Source of the DNA: an uncultured Flavobacteriaceae bacterium | GTDB lineage: Bacteria > Bacteroidota > Bacteroidia > Flavobacteriales > Flavobacteriaceae | Reading direction: 5' to 3' | Length of the DNA stretch: 64,000 nucleotides | Assembly (NCBI GenBank): GCA_913052585.1 | Contig: CAJXEB010000001.1 | Location: 20,949-84,948, forward strand | Shown here: positions 1 through 8,833 of the stretch, one piece after another | Position numbering within the stretch: the stretch's first letter is position 1 | How the letters are laid out: the number at the start of each line of letters is the position of its first letter | Made by a program: the position numbers and the translations under genes | Notes under the pieces: generated by a model | Database searches by the model: none | Seen by the model: the letters and a program-made list of their open reading frames with translations, nothing else | Told to the model about the DNA's origin: nothing

Positions 1-321
1 GATAAAAAATGCTGTAAATTCTATAGTTTCCATATTACCATCCTCCTTGTAAGCAGGGTAAAATACTAAAAAGAAAACCAGGAATTTAAGTGCGCTTCCT
101 GCCATAAAAATAAAGCCAGCTTGAGCAGAATTTTTATTGAGTGTTTTTTCGACAACCAATAAAACAATAACTGCTAAAACATAATTTATCAAATAAGATT
201 CAACAATTTGATTTCCGAAAAGAGCATTGTTTGTGTAATGCAAGGTAAAAACGTGAGTTCCAAAAATTAAAATTAATAAAACTGCTAATAGGGTTAAAAA
301 AATTAAACTTTTACTTCTCAT
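1..321 (-). CDS. DUF6168-like small membrane protein, 3' part outside window
   Basis: The reading frame opens with ATG at 321 and runs off the left edge without a stop, so only the first 107 residues are seen. It begins MRSKSLIFLTLLAVLLILIF and has three hydrophobic stretches, which points to a small inner-membrane protein. Its start overlaps the stop of the AtpZ/AtpI gene in an ATGA arrangement, suggesting translational coupling. In flavobacteria a DUF6168 protein usually sits between atpI and atpB, so I expect atpB beyond the edge. The family name comes from position and general appearance, not a search. Its function is unknown; a role in ATP-synthase assembly is inference. Confidence 0.7.
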   Translation of the reverse strand, partial: MRSKSLIFLTLLAVLLILIFGTHVFTLHYTNNALFGNQIVESYLINYVLAVIVLLVVEKTLNKNSAQAGFIFMAGSALKFLVFFLVFYPAYKEDGNMETIEFTAFFI

Positions 322-539
322 GATTTATTTAATCGATTGGTTTGTTTTAAAACTAGAAATAAGGAGACACCCACACCAAGAAGTGTTAGTAAAATAGTGT
401 ATTTTTTTCCTTCTAAACTGTAATTAGTATCGAGCCAATTACCTGCTTTAACAAACAAGTATATAATTACACCCATTTGTATTCCGATACCTGATAGGAT
501 TGCCCAACGTTTTATTTCGTTATGGTCCTTTTTAGACAT
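318..539 (-). CDS. atpI: AtpZ/AtpI-family F0F1 ATP synthase accessory protein
   Basis: This is a 73-residue protein with two predicted membrane helices, at about residues 12-32 and 45-65. Between them is a GNWLD motif typical of the AtpZ/AtpI family. Family members help assemble or stabilise the c-ring of F0F1 ATP synthase and may help with Mg2+ or Ca2+ supply. The gene lies 3 bp after the bactofilin gene and overlaps the next gene by 4 bp, so it is part of a tight operon that probably continues into the atp genes beyond the left edge. The length is normal for AtpZ-type proteins. Confidence 0.85.
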   Translation of the reverse strand: MSKKDHNEIKRWAILSGIGIQMGVIIYLFVKAGNWLDTNYSLEGKKYTILLTLLGVGVSLFLVLKQTNRLNKS

Positions 540-542
540 TTA

Positions 543-998
543 TTAGGATTCAGATTGTTGGATGGCTGTTTTTAAACTTTGTTGTTGATTTAATGAAATT
601 GGAGATGGAGTTTCTTTTTTATTTATTAATGACATATTTTTGGAGCCTTTCATCGAACAAGTCGCGTTAAATGAAGCTCCAGGCTCTACCGCTAGTTTTC
701 CTGTAATAACTTCGCCTTCAATGTTTGCTGTTGCTCTTAAGCTCAATGTGCCTGTTATGTCTAATTTTCCTTTAACTTTACCTTCTATATCAGCATTTTT
801 ACAACTTAAAGTACCTATAACAACTCCTGTTTTACCAATTACAACTTTTGAAGGGGTTTTTATATTTCCTTCAATTATACCGTCGATCCTAAAATAACCA
901 TTAGATGTTATATTCCCTTTAAGTGTAGTCCCATCGTTAATTCGGTTTTGACCAGTTCTTGGGGCTTCGGATTCTTTCGATTTTTTATCTGAAAACAT
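543..998 (-). CDS. Bactofilin family protein
   Basis: This 151-residue protein has a central region (about residues 26-120) made of short repeating turns rich in G, I and V, of the type G-x-I-x-G-x-V/I. That is the signature of the right-handed beta-helix of bactofilins (DUF583). The terminal tails are hydrophilic and disordered, as is usual. Bactofilins form nucleotide-independent cytoskeletal filaments that take part in cell shape, polarity or wall enzyme placement. The gene is 8 bp downstream of sprE and 3 bp upstream of atpI. The link to gliding or secretion through sprE is only positional. Confidence 0.88.
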   Translation of the reverse strand: MFSDKKSKESEAPRTGQNRINDGTTLKGNITSNGYFRIDGIIEGNIKTPSKVVIGKTGVVIGTLSCKNADIEGKVKGKLDITGTLSLRATANIEGEVITGKLAVEPGASFNATCSMKGSKNMSLINKKETPSPISLNQQQSLKTAIQQSES

Positions 999-1006
999 TT
1001 TATATA

Positions 1007-3700
1007 TTATTTTGAGTCTTTTTTAATTTTACCGCTTTTAGATTTATTTCCTACTCTTGTTCGCGATTTTTCCTCTATTATTCTTTTATCTCTAACTTTA
1101 TCTTGTTCTACTTTTAATAATCTAGCTTTTTCCTTTTCTTCTTCTGGACTTAAAGTTTTTGAAAAGTCTATAGCTAAATAATCTTCTAGGTTTTTGTGAA
1201 TTTGGATAATCGCATAGTTTTCTGAAGAGATTTCAAAATGACTGTTTGTAATTTTATCCTTTTTTCTTTCACTTAATATATCTGCGAATCCTTTAGCTCC
1301 TTTTCTAGATTTTAATCCGTGTATCATCACAAAAATAGTCTCAGGGATATAATAATCTATTGATGTTGACATTTCAATATAGCTAGTACCTTCAATTGCT
1401 TTATTAAGTTTTTCTTGTAATTTTTCAGCAGCCTCACGATCTTCAGTTTTAAAACTATAAGCTACTTTCCACCGTTCACTTTCGGCATCAGATAAAAACA
1501 CTTTATTTGCTATTTTAGGCAACAGGTTATTGTAAAGTTCTAATGCCTCTTTTCCTTCTTCTGAGTTAGGATAGTTTAAAGAAACAAAGTTTAATGCTGT
1601 TTTGTAAAATTCATATCCTTGTTGACGACCGATAGCATTTGCTTTTAATAATTCAAATTTTGGAATTATAGTATTCCCAAAATAAATAGCAATATAGATT
1701 TCACTCGTTTCTATTACTTTTTGGTATTTAGAGACTTCAAAATCTTTATATAACTCACCATATTTATATTCTGGACTTGATTCATCTGTAGCTAATATTG
1801 CATTAGGGTTTAGTAATATCTCAGCGTATCTAGAATCGGGGTATCTGGTTATAATCTCATTTTTATATTGAGCAGCTAGTGTTTCATTTCCTATTACTTC
1901 ATTAATTTTATGCAAATTATATAAAGTCGGCAAAACCAATCTTTGTTCAGGATTAAATGAGAGTAAAGCTTCCAGTCGTTCAGACGCTAAATCATATTCT
2001 TTAAACTTTTCTTTATAAATTAATCCCAATTGATAATAAGCAAAATCTCGATCTCCTTTAATACTATCTATTACTTTTTCATCTTTAGGTATTAAGGCTA
2101 TGTAAGTTTCTGGTTTATAAAGATCATTTTCAGCTATTGGTGCAGCTACTTCTTCTTCAATATTTTCTAGTTTAGATATTTTATCTGATAGTCTCCAATT
2201 ATCTTCTAATCTTCTATTTCCCCATCTCTTATTAAATTCTTGTTTCCCAAAAGCTACTGTTGTTGAATTATAGAAATAAAAGCTACTAACTCCAGCATTG
2301 GGTCCTTTTTTCTCATTAAAATTTTCTTCATTTGAGTTAAAGAATTCATTATTAGAAATGTTTTCTTCATTTTCTATTCTTGCTAAAGAATCTTCGACAG
2401 CCATTTGCTTAAGTTGAGTTGTATAAATTGAAAAATAACTTAGCTGCTGAGCTTCTGTCATATTGACTAACTGTAAGACACTATCGTTTTCAAAAGCTAT
2501 ATCTTCATATTTTATAACATCATCAAGATTTTCTCGTTTCTTTTTTATTCTTCTCCATTGTCTTGTGCCTTCATCAAGATTGGTTAACGTACTATCGTAA
2601 TAGGCTCCGGCAAATTTATAATACCGGTCATCAAAATAAATCTCTGCTAACGTTTGATAGTTTACAGATTGCATTACTCTATCATTTTTATAGGACTGAA
2701 TTGATTTATTGTAAAATTCAACAGCTAAATCTATACTGTCGTTTTTTCTATAGTACTCCCCTATTTGATTGTAAATTTTATCAAGAAATGGTCTGTTTTC
2801 TCGATCTTCCTCCAAATCATATAAAAGCTCTAAAAAAGCAACACGATCTTCCTTTGTGAAGTCAAAATTTCTTGCTTTTTCGATATATGCATTGATCATA
2901 TAAACACGAGGAGATTTTCTGTTTAATGCTATAACTTTATCAAACTCCAAGTTAGCACTATCTATTTTCTCTAATTGATCGTAAAGTTGTCCTGTTATGT
3001 ATGTATATCGCCCCTTAAGCTCAAAGTCTTTAATGTTTTCTGAAGCATACTTAATATAAGGTAATGCTACTTCAATTGAATCTAAATTAATCAAAGCTTG
3101 AGCTAAAATAGCGGAGGCATCTGCAAGATCTCCCTTATTTATCTGTTTATTTTTATTCATTTTAAGCAGATTCTCAATTGCTACTTCTTCATTATTTAAA
3201 CGAATATGAGTCTTTGCTTTCCAAATTTTTGCTTGATTAATATTATCACAAGTAGGGTAGGTCTTTAAAATAAAATTAAAAGCATCTAGCGCTTGCACAA
3301 AACGGCCATCAAAATATCTTGCTTTTCCTAAAAGAATATATGCTTCATCTATTTGTGGATTGTATTCTTTACCCTCTAGGTATATAGAGTGCTTTTGAAC
3401 CGCTTTTGCAGCTTTTTCTTCAGCTCTATTAAAATTCTCATCTTTACTTTCGCCAGGTAATACATTACTTTCCTCTAATTCTATACGCTCTACAGGAAGT
3501 GTCTCCCAAAAATTATCCTTATAAGTTGCTGCTAATTGTTCTTTACCTGTTTCAAAAGCAATGTTTCCATTGTATAATATATTAAACTCCGAAGTGACAG
3601 AGTGCTTGGTTCTACTTAGAAACGTGTTTTTTTTACGTGAACAGGCGGCCATAAATAATACGGCCATTAAAAAAATTGTTGCTTTTATTATTCCCTTCAA
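1007..3700 (-). CDS. sprE: SprE/PorW-type TPR lipoprotein (gliding motility, type IX secretion)
   Basis: This is an 897-residue protein with a lipoprotein signal peptide: a basic start, a hydrophobic core and a lipobox ending MAAC, with Cys20 as the lipidation site. The following CSRKK segment and the NxLYNGNIAFE-type sequence look like SprE/PorW. Many helical TPR-like repeats fill residues 100-750, and the C-terminus is strongly charged (KSKSGKIKKDSK). SprE (PorW in Porphyromonas) is required for type IX protein secretion and gliding in flavobacteria. It is the first gene of the operon with bactofilin and atpI. The identification rests on sequence recognition and the known flavobacterial gene order. 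Confidence 0.87.
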   Translation of the reverse strand: MKGIIKATIFLMAVLFMAACSRKKNTFLSRTKHSVTSEFNILYNGNIAFETGKEQLAATYKDNFWETLPVERIELEESNVLPGESKDENFNRAEEKAAKAVQKHSIYLEGKEYNPQIDEAYILLGKARYFDGRFVQALDAFNFILKTYPTCDNINQAKIWKAKTHIRLNNEEVAIENLLKMNKNKQINKGDLADASAILAQALINLDSIEVALPYIKYASENIKDFELKGRYTYITGQLYDQLEKIDSANLEFDKVIALNRKSPRVYMINAYIEKARNFDFTKEDRVAFLELLYDLEEDRENRPFLDKIYNQIGEYYRKNDSIDLAVEFYNKSIQSYKNDRVMQSVNYQTLAEIYFDDRYYKFAGAYYDSTLTNLDEGTRQWRRIKKKRENLDDVIKYEDIAFENDSVLQLVNMTEAQQLSYFSIYTTQLKQMAVEDSLARIENEENISNNEFFNSNEENFNEKKGPNAGVSSFYFYNSTTVAFGKQEFNKRWGNRRLEDNWRLSDKISKLENIEEEVAAPIAENDLYKPETYIALIPKDEKVIDSIKGDRDFAYYQLGLIYKEKFKEYDLASERLEALLSFNPEQRLVLPTLYNLHKINEVIGNETLAAQYKNEIITRYPDSRYAEILLNPNAILATDESSPEYKYGELYKDFEVSKYQKVIETSEIYIAIYFGNTIIPKFELLKANAIGRQQGYEFYKTALNFVSLNYPNSEEGKEALELYNNLLPKIANKVFLSDAESERWKVAYSFKTEDREAAEKLQEKLNKAIEGTSYIEMSTSIDYYIPETIFVMIHGLKSRKGAKGFADILSERKKDKITNSHFEISSENYAIIQIHKNLEDYLAIDFSKTLSPEEEKEKARLLKVEQDKVRDKRIIEEKSRTRVGNKSKSGKIKKDSK

Positions 3701-3900
3701 AATGATTTTGTTTTATTATATAATACTGAAACTTAAAAGCTTCGTATTTAGTGTATCTGCTTTAAAATTAAGTGTAAAAATACGTTTCTTTTTAAAAAAT
3801 ATAGGATTATTCACTTAAAAAATAAAAATCGATCAATGCAATTTAAAAATCATTTTAAATTTTTAAAAGAAGAGCATGGTTTTAAATTATAAATCCTTTG

Positions 3901-3908
3901 TATTTTTG
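3901..3908 (+). promoter_or_regulatory. Bacteroidota-type -7 promoter box upstream of the ferredoxin gene
   Basis: TATTTTTG fits the Bacteroidota -7 consensus TAnnTTTG exactly and lies 17 bp before the ATG at 3926. The -33 element is weak (GGTTTT near 3879). The distance implies a very short leader. Confidence 0.55.
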
Positions 3909-3925
3909 CAAGAAATTTTACTGAA

Positions 3926-4228
3926 ATGAGCGCAAAAGATAAAGAAGAAATTGCAGTAGTAACTATTGTTGTTGATGAGGAAACAAAAACCATAAAAATG
4001 TCAAAAAAGGAGACTGTATTAGAGGCTGCTTTAAAAAATGATATTGATGCTCCCTATTCTTGTCAAGGAGGAGTCTGTTCATCTTGTGTTGCTAAAATTA
4101 CTGAAGGTGAGGTTGTTATGTCTAAAAATCAAATACTTACAGAAAGTGAAATAGCTGAAGGGTTAATTTTAACTTGTCAAGCACATCCAACTACAGACAC
4201 TTTAACTATAGACTATGATGATGTTTAG
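3926..4228 (+). CDS. Stand-alone plant-type 2Fe-2S ferredoxin (PaaE C-terminal-like)
   Basis: This 100-residue protein has the four cluster cysteines of plant-type [2Fe-2S] ferredoxins: Cys46, Cys51, Cys54 and Cys84 (C-x4-C-x2-C-x29-C). The surrounding sequence (YSCQGGVCSSC and LTCQAHP) resembles the C-terminal ferredoxin domain of PaaE-like oxygenase reductases, but no flavin or NAD domain is attached. It should act as a soluble electron carrier; its partner is unknown. It is transcribed alone from a divergent region shared with sprE and converges with the GT9 gene 7 bp away. Confidence 0.85.
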   Translation: MSAKDKEEIAVVTIVVDEETKTIKMSKKETVLEAALKNDIDAPYSCQGGVCSSCVAKITEGEVVMSKNQILTESEIAEGLILTCQAHPTTDTLTIDYDDV

Positions 4229-4235
4229 AAATTAA

Positions 4236-5282
4236 TTATTTCTTTACTTTTAAAACTGATTCCACCTTATTTACTATTTCTTTAGGTTTTATAGTTTCCA
4301 TTGCATTTTCATACGCTTCGGGATAATTATTCCCATAAATTGAAGTCGGTAATAGTGGATATTTATTATTATCTGCTAATAAACTATTATCATTTGGTTG
4401 CCCAAAAGGGGAAAATCCAGCAAATGGATGGGTAACTCCCCAAAGAGAAATTATTGGGATTCCATACATAGCTCCTAAATGGCCATTCCCACTATCCATC
4501 GAAATCATTACATCTAAATTTGATATTAATGCTAATTCTTCTGTGAAATTAAGTTTCCCAGCAGTATTAACTACAGAAGAATATTCGTTTTCAAAAGTGT
4601 CTAGTTGAGTTATTTCTTTATTGCCTCCACCAAATAATACTATTTGATATTGATGCTCTTTATCTAAATCTGCAATAACCTTTTTCATTAACTCTAAAGG
4701 GTACATTTTGCTTTTATAGGCCGCAAATGGAGCTATTCCAATAGTACTTTTGTTTTTTTTACCTAAGAGGTTTAATATGTTTTTATTGTACTCTTTTTTG
4801 GGTAATGGTTTAAAGTTATTTAAGTCTAAAGAAAAGCCTAGCGCCTCAAAAACATCTACATATCGCTGATGAGTTGTTTTTAATTGCTTGAAGTTTTTGT
4901 TTTTCACTCTGGTTAGCAATTTTTTTTCTTTTCTACCTTTATTTAGAGTCGCCGTTTTTTTTCCCAACACCTTTAAATGCCGGGTAATAATTTTAGATCG
5001 AATTACATTATGTAAATCTACCACAGCATTAACTCCTAGCTTATTTGCTTCTTTTGAAAGCTTTAAAAGTCCCATAAAGCCTTTATGTTTATGGTTTACA
5101 TCTGCTTCAAGAAACACTACGTTTGAAAAATCTTGAAAAAAAGGTTTAAAAAAAGCTCTAGATAAAATTGTTAATTGAACCTCTGGGTAAGTTTCAGAAA
5201 AAACGCGAAGCACAGGTACTATCATAGCGACGTCTCCCATTGCTGAAAGACGAATAACTAGTATGTTGGTAGGTTTTTTCAA
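4236..5282 (-). CDS. Glycosyltransferase family 9 (heptosyltransferase-like)
   Basis: This 348-residue protein begins with ILVIRLSAMGDVAMIVPVL, the N-terminal signature of GT9 (ADP-heptose:LPS heptosyltransferases, GT-B fold). The C-terminal half has SMDSGNGHLGAMYGIPIISLWG, matching the nucleotide-sugar-binding region of the family. It probably adds a sugar to the LPS core or lipid A at the cytoplasmic face of the inner membrane. In flavobacteria the donor is uncertain because many GT9 enzymes there do not use heptose. It is followed upstream by DUF4254, a common neighbour of GT9 genes in this group. Confidence 0.85.
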   Translation of the reverse strand: MKKPTNILVIRLSAMGDVAMIVPVLRVFSETYPEVQLTILSRAFFKPFFQDFSNVVFLEADVNHKHKGFMGLLKLSKEANKLGVNAVVDLHNVIRSKIITRHLKVLGKKTATLNKGRKEKKLLTRVKNKNFKQLKTTHQRYVDVFEALGFSLDLNNFKPLPKKEYNKNILNLLGKKNKSTIGIAPFAAYKSKMYPLELMKKVIADLDKEHQYQIVLFGGGNKEITQLDTFENEYSSVVNTAGKLNFTEELALISNLDVMISMDSGNGHLGAMYGIPIISLWGVTHPFAGFSPFGQPNDNSLLADNNKYPLLPTSIYGNNYPEAYENAMETIKPKEIVNKVESVLKVKK

Positions 5283-5339
5283 TTATAGAAATTCTTCGCC
5301 TGAGCTCTAAACGACATTAAAAGTTTTAAATCGATATAC

Positions 5340-5948
5340 TTATTTTCCTCCCCTAAGTACAGGATTCAATTCGTCATCATTGTACATTTTCATTTGCTTG
5401 TAAACTTTCATGTACTTGTCACCTTTTTCAATATCGTTTAATAGTTGATCAATTGCGGTGCTTAAATCTACTCGTTGCTCAAGTAGTATGTTTAGTTTAA
5501 TTTGACAGGCATTTCTGTGTACTTCGGAAGCATTTTCTCTAATTGCTTCTTCATTCATATGGTATACTTTTAATGCTAAAATTGAAAGGCGATCTACTCC
5601 CCAAGCTGGGCTTTCGGTATTAATAGTAGCATTTGCTTTAGTATGGACACCTTTATTATTTTCTAAAAAATAACTATCAATATATTCTACCATATCTGTG
5701 CGATCTTGGTTAGAAGCATCAATTTGTCTTTTTAAAGTCAAAGCGCTTACGGGATCAATATTAGGATCACGAATAATATCTTCATAGTGCCATTGCACCG
5801 TGTCAATCCAACATTTTCTGAATAGTAAATGTTCTAAGTTTTGAGATTTAGAATCGTATGGATTGCTAAAAGATTGATCTACTTTATCAATAACATGATA
5901 TTTATCTATAACTTCTTTAAAAATAGCGTTTGCTTTTTCTGAAAACAT
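5340..5948 (-). CDS. DUF4254 domain-containing protein
   Basis: This is a 202-residue soluble, largely helical protein without signal peptide or membrane segment. I recognise it as DUF4254, typical of Bacteroidota, by its N-terminal half with a W(I)DTVQWHYEDIIRDP segment and the RLSILALKVYHM helix in the middle. Its biochemical role is not known. It often accompanies a GT9 glycosyltransferase, as here (58 bp away), so a role in cell-envelope glycan synthesis is possible by association only. Confidence 0.75.
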   Translation of the reverse strand: MFSEKANAIFKEVIDKYHVIDKVDQSFSNPYDSKSQNLEHLLFRKCWIDTVQWHYEDIIRDPNIDPVSALTLKRQIDASNQDRTDMVEYIDSYFLENNKGVHTKANATINTESPAWGVDRLSILALKVYHMNEEAIRENASEVHRNACQIKLNILLEQRVDLSTAIDQLLNDIEKGDKYMKVYKQMKMYNDDELNPVLRGGK

Positions 5949-5959
5949 ATCTTTATTCT

Positions 5960-6961
5960 TTAATTGATTTTTTCTAAAATGTGTAAAAATTCAGTTGTTT
6001 GGTTTGCCTTATGATTCCTGTTTTCGGTTTTATCTGCTTTAAAACGTTGATATTTAGTAGTTGCTAAATCGTACTTTCCAAATTTCTTCATCGTTTCTTT
6101 AACGATTTCCGAATCCATTAATCCTTCGTTATTATAACTTAAGAAAATATATTTAAATTGTGCATTTTTCAATAGTTCCGTAAACGATTGAAGCACAACA
6201 TTTTTTTTACAATAATCACTTTTATAATATTCACGCAAACCTGTTACTCCTTTGGGTGCAAAGGTATCATATTTTGCAATAGTATTTAACAAATGGTAGT
6301 TAGCACCGTATTGCCTTGCATTATATGGCGGGTCTAAATATAATAGGTCTCCGGTAATGCTTTTAATAAGATCGTTACCGTCTTTCTGAAAAACTTGATG
6401 TTTATTAATTGTCTCTTGAAAGATTGCAGGTTTTATGAATAGTTTTTTTGCTGCTGAAGGTTTTATTTTTTTCAAATAAGCACCGTAAACTGAAGCTGTA
6501 TTTGCAATTTTATCGGCACTTTCTAAAAGACTTGCTAATAAAAAATAATATTGATTTTCATTGATTTCTGAAGTGGTTTTCCATTTTTCAATTTGAATCC
6601 TTACTGCATCTATAATTTGTCCATTTTCTGAATTGAAATAATTTCTTCCTGCTTTTCCACCTTGAGAATATTCTTGAAAAACAAATCCTTTTAAGCCCTT
6701 TATTAAATTAAGGTTTTTTATTAATTCTTCTGAAGAAACCGGTTTATGATTCCCAATATAATTTCTATTTAAGACATAACTATAAAACTCTACATCGTTG
6801 GTGATAACATTTTTTACTTGAGTTTTAAAATTTCTACCAACAATTCCAGTTCCAGCAAATAAATCGCAAAAAGTCTTCTGAGAAAGATCATCACCCACTA
6901 CGTTTGTAATAGTTTCAGATATAAAAGGAAATAGTTTTTGCTTGGAGCCTATGTAATTCAT
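5960..6961 (-). CDS. D12-class N6-adenine DNA methyltransferase
   Basis: This 333-residue protein carries the D12 (alpha-type) methyltransferase motifs in order: MNYIGSK at the N-terminus (motif X), DLFAGTG at residues 33-39 (motif I, S-adenosylmethionine binding), a variable target-recognition region, and LDPPY at 209-213 (motif IV, catalytic DPPY). It should methylate adenine N6 in a specific DNA sequence that cannot be read from the protein. It lies 27 bp downstream of the small nuclease-like gene and 11 bp upstream of DUF4254. The pairing suggests a type II restriction-modification system; otherwise it would be an orphan methylase. Confidence 0.88.
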   Translation of the reverse strand: MNYIGSKQKLFPFISETITNVVGDDLSQKTFCDLFAGTGIVGRNFKTQVKNVITNDVEFYSYVLNRNYIGNHKPVSSEELIKNLNLIKGLKGFVFQEYSQGGKAGRNYFNSENGQIIDAVRIQIEKWKTTSEINENQYYFLLASLLESADKIANTASVYGAYLKKIKPSAAKKLFIKPAIFQETINKHQVFQKDGNDLIKSITGDLLYLDPPYNARQYGANYHLLNTIAKYDTFAPKGVTGLREYYKSDYCKKNVVLQSFTELLKNAQFKYIFLSYNNEGLMDSEIVKETMKKFGKYDLATTKYQRFKADKTENRNHKANQTTEFLHILEKIN

Positions 6962-6988
6962 TAATTGGAAATCGGTATTTTTTGGTTT

Positions 6989-7627
6989 TTAATTCAATTC
7001 TACCCAAATTATATCGCTAAAAGTTTCGTTTTGAGGTGTAAAAATAAACTTTTGTAATTGGGTAGGATTAAAATTGAGAACATAGTTTTTAATTTCTTTA
7101 ATAAGTAAACTTATAGCTGCTTTTAGCTTCCAATGTTCTCCATTATTTGCATAAACAATAATAAATAATCTGTTTTTTAAATGATGTCTTTTTTGATTGC
7201 TCTGGTTGTCATAAAGCCAATTAATTAGTTCTCTTTTTTGCGATTTTGCATAAAATATATCGTTGTTAAACCCTTTTGGAAAAACAGAAGTTTTATGATC
7301 AAAAGGAATGTCGTTTAACGTAAAATCTACTAATTTAGTTCTTAAATTAAAAGCTGCCTGTATTTCAGGAAAAGAACAAAATATTTTTTCAACCGCCATC
7401 GCACTCCAAAAATTAAACCATCGATTGATAGCGTAATAAAATAACTCTTGCTTATCTAATTGGTATTTCTTTACAGTCAATGAAATTTCAAAAATTAAAG
7501 CCTCCCATTCGTTAATTTCATAAATAAAATTAGTGTACTTATCCCAAGTGTCATTCTGTTTACGATACCATTTGTAAGGATATTGCAGTCGTTTTTGTAG
7601 TAGTATTTCGATGTCTACTAAATTCAT
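6989..7627 (-). CDS. Unrecognised protein, candidate PD-(D/E)XK restriction endonuclease
   Basis: I do not recognise a named family for this 212-residue protein. It shows a layout consistent with a PD-(D/E)XK nuclease core: a helix with Glu80 (SAMAVEKIF), then a strand-like segment with Asp101, then Asp110-His-Lys112 (D-x8-DHK), followed by a hydrophobic strand RLFIIVYA at 153-160. The first half is rich in Trp and Tyr. It sits 27 bp upstream of the adenine methyltransferase on the same strand and 1 bp after DUF6427. Size, motif and neighbour all fit a type II restriction enzyme, but this is inference. Confidence 0.5.
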   Translation of the reverse strand: MNLVDIEILLQKRLQYPYKWYRKQNDTWDKYTNFIYEINEWEALIFEISLTVKKYQLDKQELFYYAINRWFNFWSAMAVEKIFCSFPEIQAAFNLRTKLVDFTLNDIPFDHKTSVFPKGFNNDIFYAKSQKRELINWLYDNQSNQKRHHLKNRLFIIVYANNGEHWKLKAAISLLIKEIKNYVLNFNPTQLQKFIFTPQNETFSDIIWVELN

Positions 7628-7628
7628 T

Positions 7629-8552
7629 TTATAAAAAATAAATTACAATTGGAAACACAAATATCAACCATAAAAATAGTTCTGATATCCATTTTTTAGA
7701 AATGGTTTCTAAAAAATTGGTAGTAAATATTGAAATTGGCGCCAATAAAAATATGAGCTCACTTCCATTCTTATTTTCAGTTAAAACAATTAAGGACAGT
7801 CCTATTAATAAAAAAAAAATAAGAATCCAATATTTGGATTTTTCTTTCAAGGGAGTATTTGAAATATGTATCGATTTGTATAGAATACCAAATATCCCAA
7901 GCGACATTATAAAAATAGCAGGGATTAATATTTTTAATGAATAATATGGAGAAAAATCAAAACTAACTTGTTGCTTATATTCCAAAAACCACCATAAGTT
8001 GTCATTAAAAACTATTTGATAGGTGGTTGTTAAAATAAAAATGGAAATAAAACCTACAAATGGTATAAAAACAAGCTTATAATTTTTTGATGCTAATTGA
8101 ATAATTGCAATAAATAAAATAACAAAAAATAAAATACTCCAAAAATAAAAAAGTGCAGCTATTGTAACCCAAATAGAAGCGTCCAATATTTTCTTTTCAC
8201 TGTTTTTTTTCGAACTTATACTGAGAATTCTTCGCAAAGCCAATAATAAAAACAATAAAGAGAAGACAGGGTCGGACTCTTTAAAAAGTATAGGATTCGT
8301 TAAAATAAAAAAACAAAATAAAAAAAACGCGTAGGAGTTTAATTTGGTAAGGCGGTTTTTTTTTATGGTAAAATTCAATAGCAAAAATAGCAGTAAAAAA
8401 ACAGCGTTTTGAAGTAACGATTTTGCAATTTCTGCATAATTAATTGCTTCATTTACATCCTGAATTATATAAAAAAACCATCCTGCAAACAAAAATATAC
8501 TCACCACTATAGAATGGAATGGTTTAGAATTACTAAAAAAGCTTGTGAGCAT
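7629..8552 (-). CDS. DUF6427-like polytopic membrane protein
   Basis: This 307-residue protein is almost entirely hydrophobic with about eight to ten predicted membrane helices. It begins MLTSFFSNSKPFHSIVVSIF, which resembles the flavobacterial DUF6427 family that commonly lies near purD and DUF6341. Its function is unknown. Short loops and many Phe and Leu residues make the sequence low in complexity. It is divergent from DUF6341 (41 bp between starts) and 1 bp upstream of the nuclease-like gene. Confidence 0.7.
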   Translation of the reverse strand: MLTSFFSNSKPFHSIVVSIFLFAGWFFYIIQDVNEAINYAEIAKSLLQNAVFLLLFLLLNFTIKKNRLTKLNSYAFFLFCFFILTNPILFKESDPVFSLLFLLLALRRILSISSKKNSEKKILDASIWVTIAALFYFWSILFFVILFIAIIQLASKNYKLVFIPFVGFISIFILTTTYQIVFNDNLWWFLEYKQQVSFDFSPYYSLKILIPAIFIMSLGIFGILYKSIHISNTPLKEKSKYWILIFFLLIGLSLIVLTENKNGSELIFLLAPISIFTTNFLETISKKWISELFLWLIFVFPIVIYFL

Positions 8553-8573
8553 GGTTCTTAATTTATATTTTTG
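8543..8573 (+). promoter_or_regulatory. Bacteroidota-type promoter of the DUF6341 gene
   Basis: A TTG at 8543-8545 (-33 element) is followed 20 bp later by TATTTTTG at 8566-8573 (-7 box, TAnnTTTG). The start codon is at 8594. Spacing and sequence fit the Bacteroidota consensus well. The -33 element lies inside the 5' end of the divergent DUF6427 gene. Confidence 0.65.
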
Positions 8574-8593
8574 CTATCTTAAAACATAAAGAT

Positions 8594-8833
8594 ATGACTT
8601 GGACAGGGTTTTTTGGAGGAATTCAAGATTTTTTTGAAGGTGTAGCATTTGCACCATTTAACGCACTTCGTGCTTTAGAGCTATCAAACTGGTGGGCTGC
8701 AAACTTTATGTCATGGGTTTTTATGATTATTTGTGCAGTAGCTATTGTTTATTGGATTAGACAACTTAAAAAATACGACGCAACAGAAGGTAGTGATGAC
8801 AAAAGTGTTACTGCTCATAGATATTTAGGTTAA
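8594..8833 (+). CDS. DUF6341-like small membrane protein
   Basis: This 79-residue protein has one clear membrane helix (about residues 37-55, WWAANFMSWVFMIICAVAIVYWI), an amphipathic N-terminus and a charged tail. It matches the small flavobacterial DUF6341 family, known mainly from its conserved place next to purD. Its function is unknown. It has its own good promoter and converges with purD, the two stops overlapping by 9 bp. Confidence 0.75.
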   Translation: MTWTGFFGGIQDFFEGVAFAPFNALRALELSNWWAANFMSWVFMIICAVAIVYWIRQLKKYDATEGSDDKSVTAHRYLG

